A stretch of 37,043 nt of DNA from Collimonas silvisoli (GTDB lineage: Bacteria; Pseudomonadota; Gammaproteobacteria; Burkholderiales; Burkholderiaceae_D): contig NZ_JAGQEG010000060.1 of NCBI RefSeq assembly GCF_018305005.1, forward strand, positions 1-37,043, read 5' to 3'. The position numbers and the translations under genes were made by a program. Of the stretch, positions 17,466-24,652 are shown piece by piece. The notes under the pieces were generated by a model, which saw nothing but the letters and a program-made list of their open reading frames with translations, had not been told where the DNA came from and searched no databases. Every line of letters begins with the position of its first letter. The first letter of the stretch is position 1.

Positions 17466-18269
17466 ATGGGTACAGCGCTCAACATCAACAATGTCGAAGT
17501 GATTTACGATCACGTCATCCTGGTGCTCAAAGGCGTGTCGCTGGCGGTGCCGGAAGGGAAGATCGTCGCCCTGCTGGGCGCCAACGGCGCCGGCAAAAGC
17601 ACGACGCTGAAGGCGATTTCCAATTTGCTGTCGGCGGAACGCGGCGATGTCACCAAAGGCAGCATCGAATACAAGGGCGAGCGGGTTGATCGCCTGACGC
17701 CGAACGACCTGGTCAAGCGTGGCGTGATCCAGGTGATGGAAGGGCGTCATTGTTTCGGCCATCTGACGGTGGAGGAAAATCTCTTGACCGGCGCTTATAC
17801 CCGCAACATCAGCAGTGGCCAGGTCAAGCGCGACCTGGAAAAAATCTACGATTATTTTCCGCGCCTGAAAGTAAGGCGCAAATCGCAATCCGGCTATACC
17901 TCCGGCGGCGAACAGCAGATGACGGCGATCGGCAGGGCGATGATGGCCAAGCCATCCATGATTTTGCTGGACGAACCGTCGATGGGCCTGGCGCCGCAAG
18001 TGGTCGAGGAAATTTTCGAGATCGTCAAGGATTTGAATCGCAGGGAAAACGTATCTTTCCTGCTGGCTGAGCAAAACACCATGGTGGCGCTGCGTTACGC
18101 CGATTTCGGCTACATCCTGGAAAACGGCCGGGTAGTGATGGAAGGCGCCGCCAGCGAACTGGCCAGCAATGAAGACGTGAAGGAATTTTATTTAGGCGTG
18201 TCGGCGGCCGGGCGCAAGAATTTCCGCGACATGAAGTTCTACCGGCGCCGCAAGCGCTGGCTGGCCTGA
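17466..18269 (+). CDS. ABC transporter ATP-binding protein, LivF type
   Basis: Second ATPase of the LIV-type importer, about 267 residues. It has Walker A GANGAGKST near residue 41, Q-loop region, signature SGGEQQMTAIGRAMM, Walker B MILLDEPSMGLAP and the switch region LLAEQNTMVAL. ATG 17466 is preferred over the in-frame ATG 17451 because AGAGGGA lies just upstream of it. The C-terminus ends in a basic tail (YRRRKRW) of about 20 residues beyond the usual end, also seen in ligase-linked members of this family as far as I recall. The gene completes the transporter and is followed 61 bases later by the PaaK-like gene. Confidence 0.92.
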   Translation: MGTALNINNVEVIYDHVILVLKGVSLAVPEGKIVALLGANGAGKSTTLKAISNLLSAERGDVTKGSIEYKGERVDRLTPNDLVKRGVIQVMEGRHCFGHLTVEENLLTGAYTRNISSGQVKRDLEKIYDYFPRLKVRRKSQSGYTSGGEQQMTAIGRAMMAKPSMILLDEPSMGLAPQVVEEIFEIVKDLNRRENVSFLLAEQNTMVALRYADFGYILENGRVVMEGAASELASNEDVKEFYLGVSAAGRKNFRDMKFYRRRKRWLA

Positions 18270-18330
18270 CGCTTTCATCTGACGTTCGTATTTCTTATCC
18301 GCTGCTTCCCGCCACGCATACAGGCCCACC

Positions 18331-19578
18331 ATGTCTGACATTCTCGATCCCCTTGAACAACGCCAGCCGCAACAACGCGAGGCGGAGCTGATGGCAAATC
18401 TGCCGCAGCTGATCGCACGGGCGCAAGGCACAGCGGGCTGGGCGCGCATTCTGCACGGGGTGTCAGCCGGCGAGATTCGGGACCGTGGCGCGCTGGCGCA
18501 ATTGCCGCTTACGCGCAAATCGGATCTACATGGTTTGCAGACGCAACAGCCGCCGTTCGGCGGCTTGACGACAACGCCGCACCGGCAACTGCGGCGCTTG
18601 TACGTTTCACCCGGGCCGATTTTCGATCCCGAAGGATATAGCCAGGACTGGTGGCGCTTCGCACGGCCGATGCGGGCCTTGGGATTGCGCGCCGGTCATC
18701 TGATACAGAATTGCTTCGCCTATCATTTCACGCCGGCGGCTTTCATGGTCGAAGGGGCGGCCAGCAAGCTCGGCTGCACCGTGATTCCGGCCGGCATTGG
18801 CCAGACCGAATTGCAGGTGCAGGCGATGTCGGCATTGCGTCCCGACGCCTATGTCGGCACGCCGTCCTTCCTCAAGATCATTATCGAAAAAGCGCGTGAA
18901 ATGGGCGCCGACATCACCACCCTGCAGCGGGCGCTGCTCAGCGCCGAAGCCTTGCCGCCGTCGCTGCGCCAGTGGCTCCAGGACAACGGCGTGCCGCATG
19001 TGCTGCAATTGTATGCCTCGGCCGACATCGGCAATATCGCTTATGAGTCGCTGAGCGACGGCCGGCTCAATCCGGGTATGATCCTGGATGAGGATCTGAT
19101 CCTGGAAATTGTGCGGCCGGGCAGCGGCGATCCGGTGGCCGTGGGCGAGGTCGGCGAGGTGGTGCTGACTTCTTTCAATCCGGATTATCCTTTGATACGT
19201 TTCGCCACCGGCGATTTGTCTGCGGTGCTGGAAGGCGTCTCGCCATGCGGCCGCACCAATACCCGTATCAAGGGCTGGATGGGACGCGCCGACCAGGTGA
19301 CCAAGGTGCGGGGCATGTTTGTCCATCCATCGCAGCTGGCGGAGGTGTTGAAACGCCATCCGCAGATTCTGAAAGCGCGGCTGGTGGTGAGCGGTGCAAT
19401 GGCGAACGATGTGATGACGTTGCGTTGCGAGGCGCCAGTAACGGCGGACCTCGTGGCAGAGCGGATAGCCGACAGTCTGCGCGAAGTGACTAAACTACGC
19501 GGCGAGGTTGTGTTTGTCGCGCCGGGCAGCTTGCCGAATGACGGGAAAGTCATTGAGGATGCCCGTAAATACGAATGA
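18331..19578 (+). CDS. PaaK-like AMP-dependent ligase family protein with altered P-loop
   Basis: A 415-residue protein of the phenylacetate-CoA ligase (PaaK) family by overall layout: the GIGQTELQVQAM and YVGTPSFLKIIIEKA segments, LLSAEALPPSLRQWL, RFATGDLSAVL, and a C-terminal domain with VFVAPGSLPNDGKV. The canonical glycine/serine-rich P-loop (SSGTTG) is not present. The equivalent place reads LYVSPGPIFDPEG (residues 90-102), and the YGxxE motif is YASADIG. It may use a different nucleotide contact, or act as a CoA-binding partner rather than an independent ligase. It sits between the transporter and an SDR gene, implying a role in the same pathway. Family membership is fairly secure, activity is not. 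Confidence 0.82.
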   Translation: MSDILDPLEQRQPQQREAELMANLPQLIARAQGTAGWARILHGVSAGEIRDRGALAQLPLTRKSDLHGLQTQQPPFGGLTTTPHRQLRRLYVSPGPIFDPEGYSQDWWRFARPMRALGLRAGHLIQNCFAYHFTPAAFMVEGAASKLGCTVIPAGIGQTELQVQAMSALRPDAYVGTPSFLKIIIEKAREMGADITTLQRALLSAEALPPSLRQWLQDNGVPHVLQLYASADIGNIAYESLSDGRLNPGMILDEDLILEIVRPGSGDPVAVGEVGEVVLTSFNPDYPLIRFATGDLSAVLEGVSPCGRTNTRIKGWMGRADQVTKVRGMFVHPSQLAEVLKRHPQILKARLVVSGAMANDVMTLRCEAPVTADLVAERIADSLREVTKLRGEVVFVAPGSLPNDGKVIEDARKYE

Positions 19579-19590
19579 GGGAGCGAGGGC

Positions 19591-20340
19591 ATGTCGAAAC
19601 AAGTGATTGTCATTACCGGCGCCAGTCGCGGGATCGGCGCGGCCACTGCGCATCTGGCGGCCATGCGCGGTTACGCCGTGTGCGTCAATTATGTCCACAA
19701 CCGCGGCGCTGCAGAGCTGGTGGTGGAGGCGATCCGCAAGGCCGGCGGCGAAGCTCTTGCGGTAGCCGCCGATGTTGCTGTCGAGGCCGGCGTGCTGAAC
19801 CTGTTTCAAACGGTGGATGCGCAACTCGGCACAGTAACCGCCTTGGTCAACAACGCCGGGGTGCTGGAGCGGCAGATGCGTGTCGACGAGATGGACGCAG
19901 CGCGTTTGCAACGCGTGTTCGCCACCAATATCGTCGGCAGTTTCCTGTGCGCCCGTGAGGCCGTCCGGCGCATGTCTACCCGCTTTGGCGGCCAGGGCGG
20001 CGCCATCGTCAACCTGTCGTCGATGGCGGCAAAACTCGGCGGCCCGGGCGAATACGTCGATTACGCGGCATCCAAGGGAGCTATCGACGCCATGACGATC
20101 GGCCTGGCGAAGGAAGTTGCCGATCAGGGTATCCGCGTCAATGCGGTCAGGCCCGGTGTCATTTATACCGATATACATGCCAGCGGCGGTGAGCCAGGGC
20201 GAGTGGATCGTGTCAAAGACTCGGTGCCGATGCGGCGCGGCGGCAGCGCCGAGGAAGTGGCGCGCGCGATCATGTGGCTGATATCGGACGAGGCATCGTA
20301 TTCGACCGGCACATTTATCGATGTCGCCGGCGGCCGTTGA
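19591..20340 (+). CDS. SDR-family NAD(P)-dependent oxidoreductase
   Basis: A 249-residue classical short-chain dehydrogenase. It has the cofactor motif TGASRGIG (residues 9-16), NNAG (about 88-91), the catalytic Ser in NLSSMAAKLGG, and the catalytic YxxxK in DYAASKGA. A strong GGGAGCGAGGG ribosome-binding site precedes ATG 19591, 12 bases after the PaaK-like gene, so it is the last gene of the cluster. The substrate is unknown; a 3-hydroxyacyl-CoA or alcohol intermediate of the imported acid is a reasonable guess. Gln or Asn at the end of beta strand 2 (VNYVHN) suggests NADP rather than strict NAD use, weakly. Confidence 0.9.
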   Translation: MSKQVIVITGASRGIGAATAHLAAMRGYAVCVNYVHNRGAAELVVEAIRKAGGEALAVAADVAVEAGVLNLFQTVDAQLGTVTALVNNAGVLERQMRVDEMDAARLQRVFATNIVGSFLCAREAVRRMSTRFGGQGGAIVNLSSMAAKLGGPGEYVDYAASKGAIDAMTIGLAKEVADQGIRVNAVRPGVIYTDIHASGGEPGRVDRVKDSVPMRRGGSAEEVARAIMWLISDEASYSTGTFIDVAGGR

Positions 20341-20423
20341 TCAGGCGGCGGACCAGACGGTAGAAACGATGATTTGAGGTGAAGGCGTCCCGACCCAGTT
20401 GTGTTGCCGGAATATTTCAACAG

Positions 20424-21887
20424 CTACAACAGCTTGATTGGAATGCGGCTGGGATCACGTCTGCTGGTGGTTTGTTGCGCAATGCTTTTGCGGATGGCCG
20501 TTAGTCGTTTGTCGTCGCGATAGAGCAGGTTGTAACTTTCAAATGGAATCATTTTTCCATCAGCTTGGGCAAAATGTATGCAGGATTTTTTCAAGGCGCG
20601 AACATCCAAAGAATATGCATCCATAAATTGCACAATCAAAACCCGAAACACGTTGTCGTAACGCAGCGTCTGCGGCGCAGAAATTAAAGGCAGGCAACAC
20701 ATTAATTCAGAAAGACAGTTGGCTTGTGATTCCGGGGAATGGTTAGTCGAAAACAGCTTAAATATCTGGTCTTTCATATTCTTCTTGAGCGCTTCGTCGC
20801 GCTCAAAAACTATCGTGTTGCCGCTGCCTTCCACTAAAGATTGTGGATCAAGATATCGTGTCAGCGGGACAGTTTTTTCGTCGGTTTTGAGAGCGTAAGC
20901 CATTGCCAGCGTATCGGGATTGCAAGGCACCGGGACGATATCTTGCAAGGTGAATACACTGGTTTGCTCTGCGATCTTACGACGTATTTCTGAAACGGTC
21001 AGGCGATGCAGGCGAGGATCGTAACTTTCTACACGGCCAGCATCTTGAATCGGCTGCAAGGTGACGCCGCGGACACACGGTTGCGTCAAGGCGAAGTCGA
21101 TAATGGCGCCAATTTCATCGTCATTCAAACCTTTTTTCAGCGTCACAACCAAAGTGGTGGACAAGCCAGCCGCATTCAGATTTTTCAGTGCTTGCAGTCG
21201 GATACGGCTTAAATCGGCGCCGCGTAATACCTTATGTACTTCTGCGCGCATGGAGTCGAATTGCAAATACACTTCTATTCCTGGCGCATAGCTTGCCAGA
21301 CGTTGCACAAACTCAGGATCTTGCGCCAATACGATGCCGTTGGTGTTGACCATCACATGTTTGATCGGGCGCGCTTTGGCAGCATCGAGAATTTCCCAGA
21401 ATTGCGGATGTAAGGTGGGCTCGCCGCCGGACAATTGCATGACATCGGCCTCGCCTTCATTGGCCACAACCGCATCAAGCATCTTAATGACGTCAGCCAG
21501 GGGTTTATGCTGTTCCCGATGAGTGCCGCTTTCCGCATAACAAACGGGGCAATTTAAATTGCAGTTGTCAGTAATCTCAACGATGGATAAGCAAGAGTGC
21601 TGCATATGATCTGGACACAGGCCGCAATCATAGGGGCAGCCGTATTCCATTTTAGTGTTAAACGTTTGCGGCATTTCCGGATGTTTGACGAACACCTCGC
21701 GGCACAAACGGTAATACTCGATATCATCGCTGACCAGCACACGCTCGCTGCCGTGCGCAGTACACCACTTATCCATGTAGACATGCTCATCTTTAAAGAT
21801 GATCTTGGCTTCAACCGGATGCAGGCAGGTTGAACAGACCGAAGTGGTCGTGTCGTAAAAAAGGTAAGGGCGGATTTTACGCGTCAT
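20424..21887 (-). CDS. Radical SAM protein of the tetraether / membrane-spanning lipid synthase-like (Tes/MJ0619) family
   Basis: A 487-residue radical SAM enzyme. The N-terminus has Cys18-x2-Cys21 and Cys42, resembling a rubredoxin-like iron site. A second cluster motif CPYDCGLC (Cys84, 88, 91) is followed by HSCL (Cys99), then the radical SAM motif CNLNCPVC (Cys109, 113, 116) and the GGEP motif (154-157). The layout GCPYDCGLC, then HMQHSCL, EITDNCNLNCPVC is characteristic of the archaeal Tes/MJ0619 family and of bacterial membrane-spanning-lipid synthases, which couple or modify unactivated lipid carbons. A CCLP segment lies near residue 397. The start overlaps the stop of the upstream gene by four bases (ATGA). 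Base composition is more AT-rich than the flanking genes. Family assignment is strong, the actual reaction is unknown. Confidence 0.85.
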   Translation of the reverse strand: MTRKIRPYLFYDTTTSVCSTCLHPVEAKIIFKDEHVYMDKWCTAHGSERVLVSDDIEYYRLCREVFVKHPEMPQTFNTKMEYGCPYDCGLCPDHMQHSCLSIVEITDNCNLNCPVCYAESGTHREQHKPLADVIKMLDAVVANEGEADVMQLSGGEPTLHPQFWEILDAAKARPIKHVMVNTNGIVLAQDPEFVQRLASYAPGIEVYLQFDSMRAEVHKVLRGADLSRIRLQALKNLNAAGLSTTLVVTLKKGLNDDEIGAIIDFALTQPCVRGVTLQPIQDAGRVESYDPRLHRLTVSEIRRKIAEQTSVFTLQDIVPVPCNPDTLAMAYALKTDEKTVPLTRYLDPQSLVEGSGNTIVFERDEALKKNMKDQIFKLFSTNHSPESQANCLSELMCCLPLISAPQTLRYDNVFRVLIVQFMDAYSLDVRALKKSCIHFAQADGKMIPFESYNLLYRDDKRLTAIRKSIAQQTTSRRDPSRIPIKLL

Positions 21888-22702
21888 CGTTGGCTCGGGT
21901 TAGGCGGTGCGGGATATTGTTGTTTTGATTCGATGACAGCTTGGCGTAGCATTGCCATTCTTTCTTGTGCCGCTTGCATGTCTGCTGGAGACATAGATGC
22001 TTGTAGTTTGGTGAGGCTGTCGCTGACCGGCAGCATCAAGAGGAAAGCTGACGTTTTAATTTTAGCTGCTGTATCAATTTCTTTTGAGACTTGAAATCTG
22101 TATCTAATCACGGTGTGGAATGGATATCTGCAGTCCAGGATACTGCGCGCAAGCCAAAGGTCGGCTTGTTGTATGTCTTGCCTGATAATCCCGCTGTTGC
22201 GATATATTTCACTGACGTCAAGCGCAGGAAAGCGATTGAAAAACACAGGTGAAGGGCTGCAAGAACGTGTGGATGATCGTTTTAATAATTCTATTCCGCG
22301 CGGGGGATCTGGAAGTAATTGTTCTGCGCTGAGATCTCTCCCATAATACTGTCGATTGGAGCCATTGAGTAAAAGCCAGCCTAAGCCATATTCCGCGGGA
22401 CCATATTGTTTGGCTGCCGCTTGTTCAAGTAAAGAGATGCCTCTTGGGATGTCTCTTTCCAGGCTTGGCGAACCATTTACATATTCCATGCCAAGTTGTG
22501 TCATAGCCTCCAGATCACCGCGACTGGCCGCTACTTTATATCCTTCAATTTTTGTTCTCTGCATTTCTGCATTCGCACGTTGTGCATTTTTTTGTTGCAC
22601 GCTGTTGACGATGGAGGCAGTAATACAACCCGTACCACCAATCAAACTCAAACTCACTATCAGTAATGCCGCACGTGATCGATCACGGGAAAAGAGGCGC
22701 AT
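21884..22702 (-). CDS. Exported Sel1-repeat-like protein, putative lipoprotein
   Basis: A 272-residue protein with a basic N-terminus and hydrophobic signal ending GGTGC (Cys26). The lipobox is imperfect (Gly at -3), so lipidation is possible rather than certain. Residues about 50-145 contain one or two Sel1/TPR-like helical pairs (ASRGDLEAMTQLGMEYVNG, then ISLLEQAAAKQYGPAEYGLG). The second is interrupted by an insertion before GIELLKRSS. The rest is not recognised. Its start lies inside the 3' end of the Lgt-like gene (20-base overlap), and its stop overlaps the radical SAM start, so the three are translationally linked. A scaffold or partner role in the envelope is inferred from context only. 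Confidence 0.7.
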   Translation of the reverse strand: MRLFSRDRSRAALLIVSLSLIGGTGCITASIVNSVQQKNAQRANAEMQRTKIEGYKVAASRGDLEAMTQLGMEYVNGSPSLERDIPRGISLLEQAAAKQYGPAEYGLGWLLLNGSNRQYYGRDLSAEQLLPDPPRGIELLKRSSTRSCSPSPVFFNRFPALDVSEIYRNSGIIRQDIQQADLWLARSILDCRYPFHTVIRYRFQVSKEIDTAAKIKTSAFLLMLPVSDSLTKLQASMSPADMQAAQERMAMLRQAVIESKQQYPAPPNPSQR

Positions 22703-23450
22703 TTTTTTTATAATTTAAAAATTGTTTGATTACAAACGGGAGATAGCACAGTAAGGCCAATAGACACATGATCTGTATGCCGCTAAGACCACCGGCATAT
22801 TCATAGGGAACCGGTTTGATGCCATCGATCAGTAAGCGCCACAGTAAATAGCCCGATAGATAAAATTTGAAAAGAAGGCCAGGACTTTCGCGCCAGCGTT
22901 TTTGAAAAAGCAAAATGACGCCGCCCCAAATTAATACAAAGAGAATGTCGTACAGTTGAGTGGGGTGGCGAAAGATGCCGTCACCAAAGTCGACGCCCCA
23001 GGGCATGCGGGTGGGTACGCCATAAGTGCCGTCGTGCAGCCCCGCCAGAAAACAACCGATGCGCCCGATGGCAGTGCCCAACATCAATGGCAAGACAAAG
23101 TTGTCGCCCGTTGAGCGTTGGGCGCCGATCAGTTTCTTGGCAATCTCTACGCCACACAGCCCACCCAGCAAACCACCGACGATAGATTGTCCGGACATCC
23201 AGAGATTGATGTCTAAGGAAGATGACGCCCATAACTGAGGAAACTCCATCCAGAACACTAACTTGTTTCCGATCGCTGCACCGAGTATGCAGCCGATGAT
23301 GACCGCGTATTGTCCTGGTTCCAAGATGCCAGAGAGGCCTTGATGGGCACGTTGCCAACGATATAGTTGGACGCCGGATGCGATGGCTGCCCATTCAAAA
23401 AACAGATGGATGAGATGCGCAGTCGTGCTGGAAAAGGCGACCGCTTTCAT
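22683..23450 (-). CDS. Lgt-like (prolipoprotein diacylglyceryl transferase family) membrane protein lacking canonical active-site residues
   Basis: A polytopic membrane protein of 255 residues with about seven hydrophobic segments. The Lgt-family core is visible: GQSIVGGLLGG (87-97), AIGRIGCF (127-134), RHPTQLYD (161-168) and LLWRLLIDGIKP (202-213). Arg130 and Arg205 correspond to E. coli Lgt Arg143 and Arg239. The HGG histidine (His103 in E. coli) is replaced by Val91, and the GRLGN asparagine by Cys133, so this is unlikely to be the housekeeping enzyme. ATG 23450 shares its A with the TAA stop of the preceding gene (TAATG), the hallmark of translational coupling. A longer frame upstream overlaps that gene and is not credible. 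It probably handles a glycerolipid substrate for the same pathway as the radical SAM enzyme (inference). Confidence 0.8.
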   Translation of the reverse strand: MKAVAFSSTTAHLIHLFFEWAAIASGVQLYRWQRAHQGLSGILEPGQYAVIIGCILGAAIGNKLVFWMEFPQLWASSSLDINLWMSGQSIVGGLLGGLCGVEIAKKLIGAQRSTGDNFVLPLMLGTAIGRIGCFLAGLHDGTYGVPTRMPWGVDFGDGIFRHPTQLYDILFVLIWGGVILLFQKRWRESPGLLFKFYLSGYLLWRLLIDGIKPVPYEYAGGLSGIQIMCLLALLCYLPFVIKQFLNYKKNAPLFP

Positions 23451-23719
23451 TATTTGGATTGGTCTTGATCTGGCTGTGTTGCAAACTCCGGTTTCTTTGC
23501 AATACGAAACACACTGCCATATTTGGCAATGCGGTATATAACGAAGCACAGCGCGATACTGATACCTACTCCTGCGCACCCAAGGAGAAAAATAGGCAGG
23601 CCATCTCCACTGGTTTTGTAGCTACTGCCAGAAGCAATCCCTAGCAAACCACATAAGCCAAAGCCGACCATCAGTACTAAAAAAAACATAATACTAAGTG
23701 CTTTGAACAGCGTTTTCAT
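23450..23719 (-). CDS. Small two-helix membrane protein, unknown function
   Basis: An 89-residue protein with two predicted membrane helices (about residues 5-30 and 40-64) joined by a short polar loop (GSSYKTSGDG), and a charged C-terminal tail (KKPEFATQPDQDQSK). I do not recognise the family. It is the first gene of the minus-strand AT-richer operon, and its stop codon shares a base with the start of the Lgt-like gene. A perfect TATAAT -10 element (complement of 23758-23763) lies 38 bases upstream of its ATG, which supports the operon starting here. It may be an accessory subunit of the Lgt-like protein. Confidence 0.65.
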   Translation of the reverse strand: MKTLFKALSIMFFLVLMVGFGLCGLLGIASGSSYKTSGDGLPIFLLGCAGVGISIALCFVIYRIAKYGSVFRIAKKPEFATQPDQDQSK

Positions 23720-23757
23720 GGGAGCCTTGCTGGAATTGAATTTGGCAGAGAAGATTG

Positions 23758-23794
23758 ATTATATAGCCTTTAGTTGTCATGAAGTAATTTCATG
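23758..23794 (-). promoter_or_regulatory. Promoter with overlapping palindrome for the radical SAM/Lgt-like operon
   Basis: On the minus strand TATAAT (complement of 23758-23763) is a perfect -10. The -35 position is occupied by a perfect inverted repeat CATGAA-N5-TTCATG (23778-23794) instead of a good TTGACA. A weak -35 under a palindrome suggests regulated expression (activation or repression) by an unknown factor. Confidence 0.5.
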
Positions 23795-24109
23795 TACAGG
23801 TTCATCGGCAAGTCTTGAAGACATCCGGATGCACATTGGGGGCGTTTTTTTACGCGTTCCATCGGGATGATTTTGTTAGATGAACCCGAATTAATGCGTT
23901 GCCGGCCTGTATACCAGGCCGGGTATTTTGGGCAAAGTCCCGGCTGCTTATGAAATAGTTGATAAAATGCGCGGTGTTGGCGTTGGCGAAAACGCAATCC
24001 AATGATGCTGCAATAGCCTGGTTCGGCAACCCCTCTGTCGGTGCGTTTCGTGGCTTATTTTTATGCGGCAATTTTAGTGTGAGAACAATTTATGACGGAG
24101 TTAACAAGA
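23795..24109. other. Intergenic region between the AT-rich operon and the SlyB-like gene
   Basis: About 315 bases without a credible gene. It contains a strong hairpin, CCGGCCTG-TATAC-CAGGCCGG at 23902-23922 (perfect 8-bp stem), followed on the plus strand by GTATTTT. That could be a terminator or a boundary structure. The presumed promoter of the SlyB-like lipoprotein lies in the last 100 bases. I see no tRNA or attachment-site duplication. Confidence 0.5.
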
Positions 24110-24565
24110 ATGAAGAAACTGATCGTAGTCGCCGCTATCGTGGCATTGAGCGGTTGCGCCGTGACGCCCAATTCGGCAAATGTGTATACCAGCAGCCAGG
24201 CTCAGGGCGAGCAATCGGTGCGTATGGCGGTGGTTGATTCGATACGCCCGGTCACCATCGACAAGAACCGCGGCGGCAACGGCGCAGGCACCTTGGCCGG
24301 TGGCGCGCTGGGCGGAGTTGCTGCCGGTTCGCTCATCGGTAAGGGCAACGGCTCACTGGCGGCTGGCGTAGTGGGTGCGGTACTCGGCGGGATTGCCGGC
24401 AACCAGGTGGAAAATAATCTGAACCAGCGCCCAGGGCTGGAAATCACCGTGCGCCTGAACAACGGCGAGTTGCGCGCGATTACCCAGGATGCAGACGAAC
24501 GTTTCAACGTCGGCGACCGCGTCCGTTTGCTGTCTTCGGGCGGCGTTACGCGGGTTACGCACTGA
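24110..24565 (+). CDS. Outer-membrane lipoprotein, SlyB/Pcp-like with glycine zipper
   Basis: A 151-residue lipoprotein. The signal ends at a good lipobox LSGC (Cys at residue 17), followed by a short spacer, a Gly-zipper 2TM segment (GTLAGGALGGVAAGSLIG and GVVGAVLGGIAGNQ) and a C-terminal beta-rich domain (LEITVRLNNGELRAITQ, FNVGDRVRLL) typical of SlyB/Pcp proteins. These contribute to outer-membrane integrity. ATG 24110 is chosen over ATG 24092 because GGAG lies eight bases upstream of it and the signal peptide starts there. A strong terminator follows 31 bases after the stop. Confidence 0.9.
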   Translation: MKKLIVVAAIVALSGCAVTPNSANVYTSSQAQGEQSVRMAVVDSIRPVTIDKNRGGNGAGTLAGGALGGVAAGSLIGKGNGSLAAGVVGAVLGGIAGNQVENNLNQRPGLEITVRLNNGELRAITQDADERFNVGDRVRLLSSGGVTRVTH

Positions 24566-24596
24566 TAAGTTGAATCAAGCGCTGGTAAAAGCAAAA

Positions 24597-24629
24597 GGCT
24601 GGAAGACATGATCGTCTTCCAGCCTTTTT
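24597..24629. terminator. Rho-independent terminator, probably bidirectional
   Basis: GGCTGGAAGAC (24597-24607) and GTCTTCCAGCC (24614-24624) form a perfect 11-bp stem with a six-base loop, followed by TTTTTATT on the plus strand. On the minus strand a shorter T-run (complement of AAAA at 24593-24596) follows. It lies between the convergent SlyB-like and XRE-cupin genes. The stem sequence recurs in the htpG terminator. Confidence 0.9.
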
Positions 24630-24652
24630 ATTATCCACGTGCAGCGGCGGAT

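Noticed and set aside
22683-23579. Longer version of the Lgt-like protein and its annotation as the housekeeping lgt
   Set aside because: The extension overlaps the upstream gene and adds a non-membrane, Cys/Arg-rich tail, while TAATG coupling at 23450 is clear. Key catalytic residues differ from true Lgt.
23959-24237. A 92-codon plus-strand frame across the region before the SlyB-like gene
   Set aside because: It overlaps the lipoprotein gene in another frame and lacks any ribosome-binding site or recognisable sequence.
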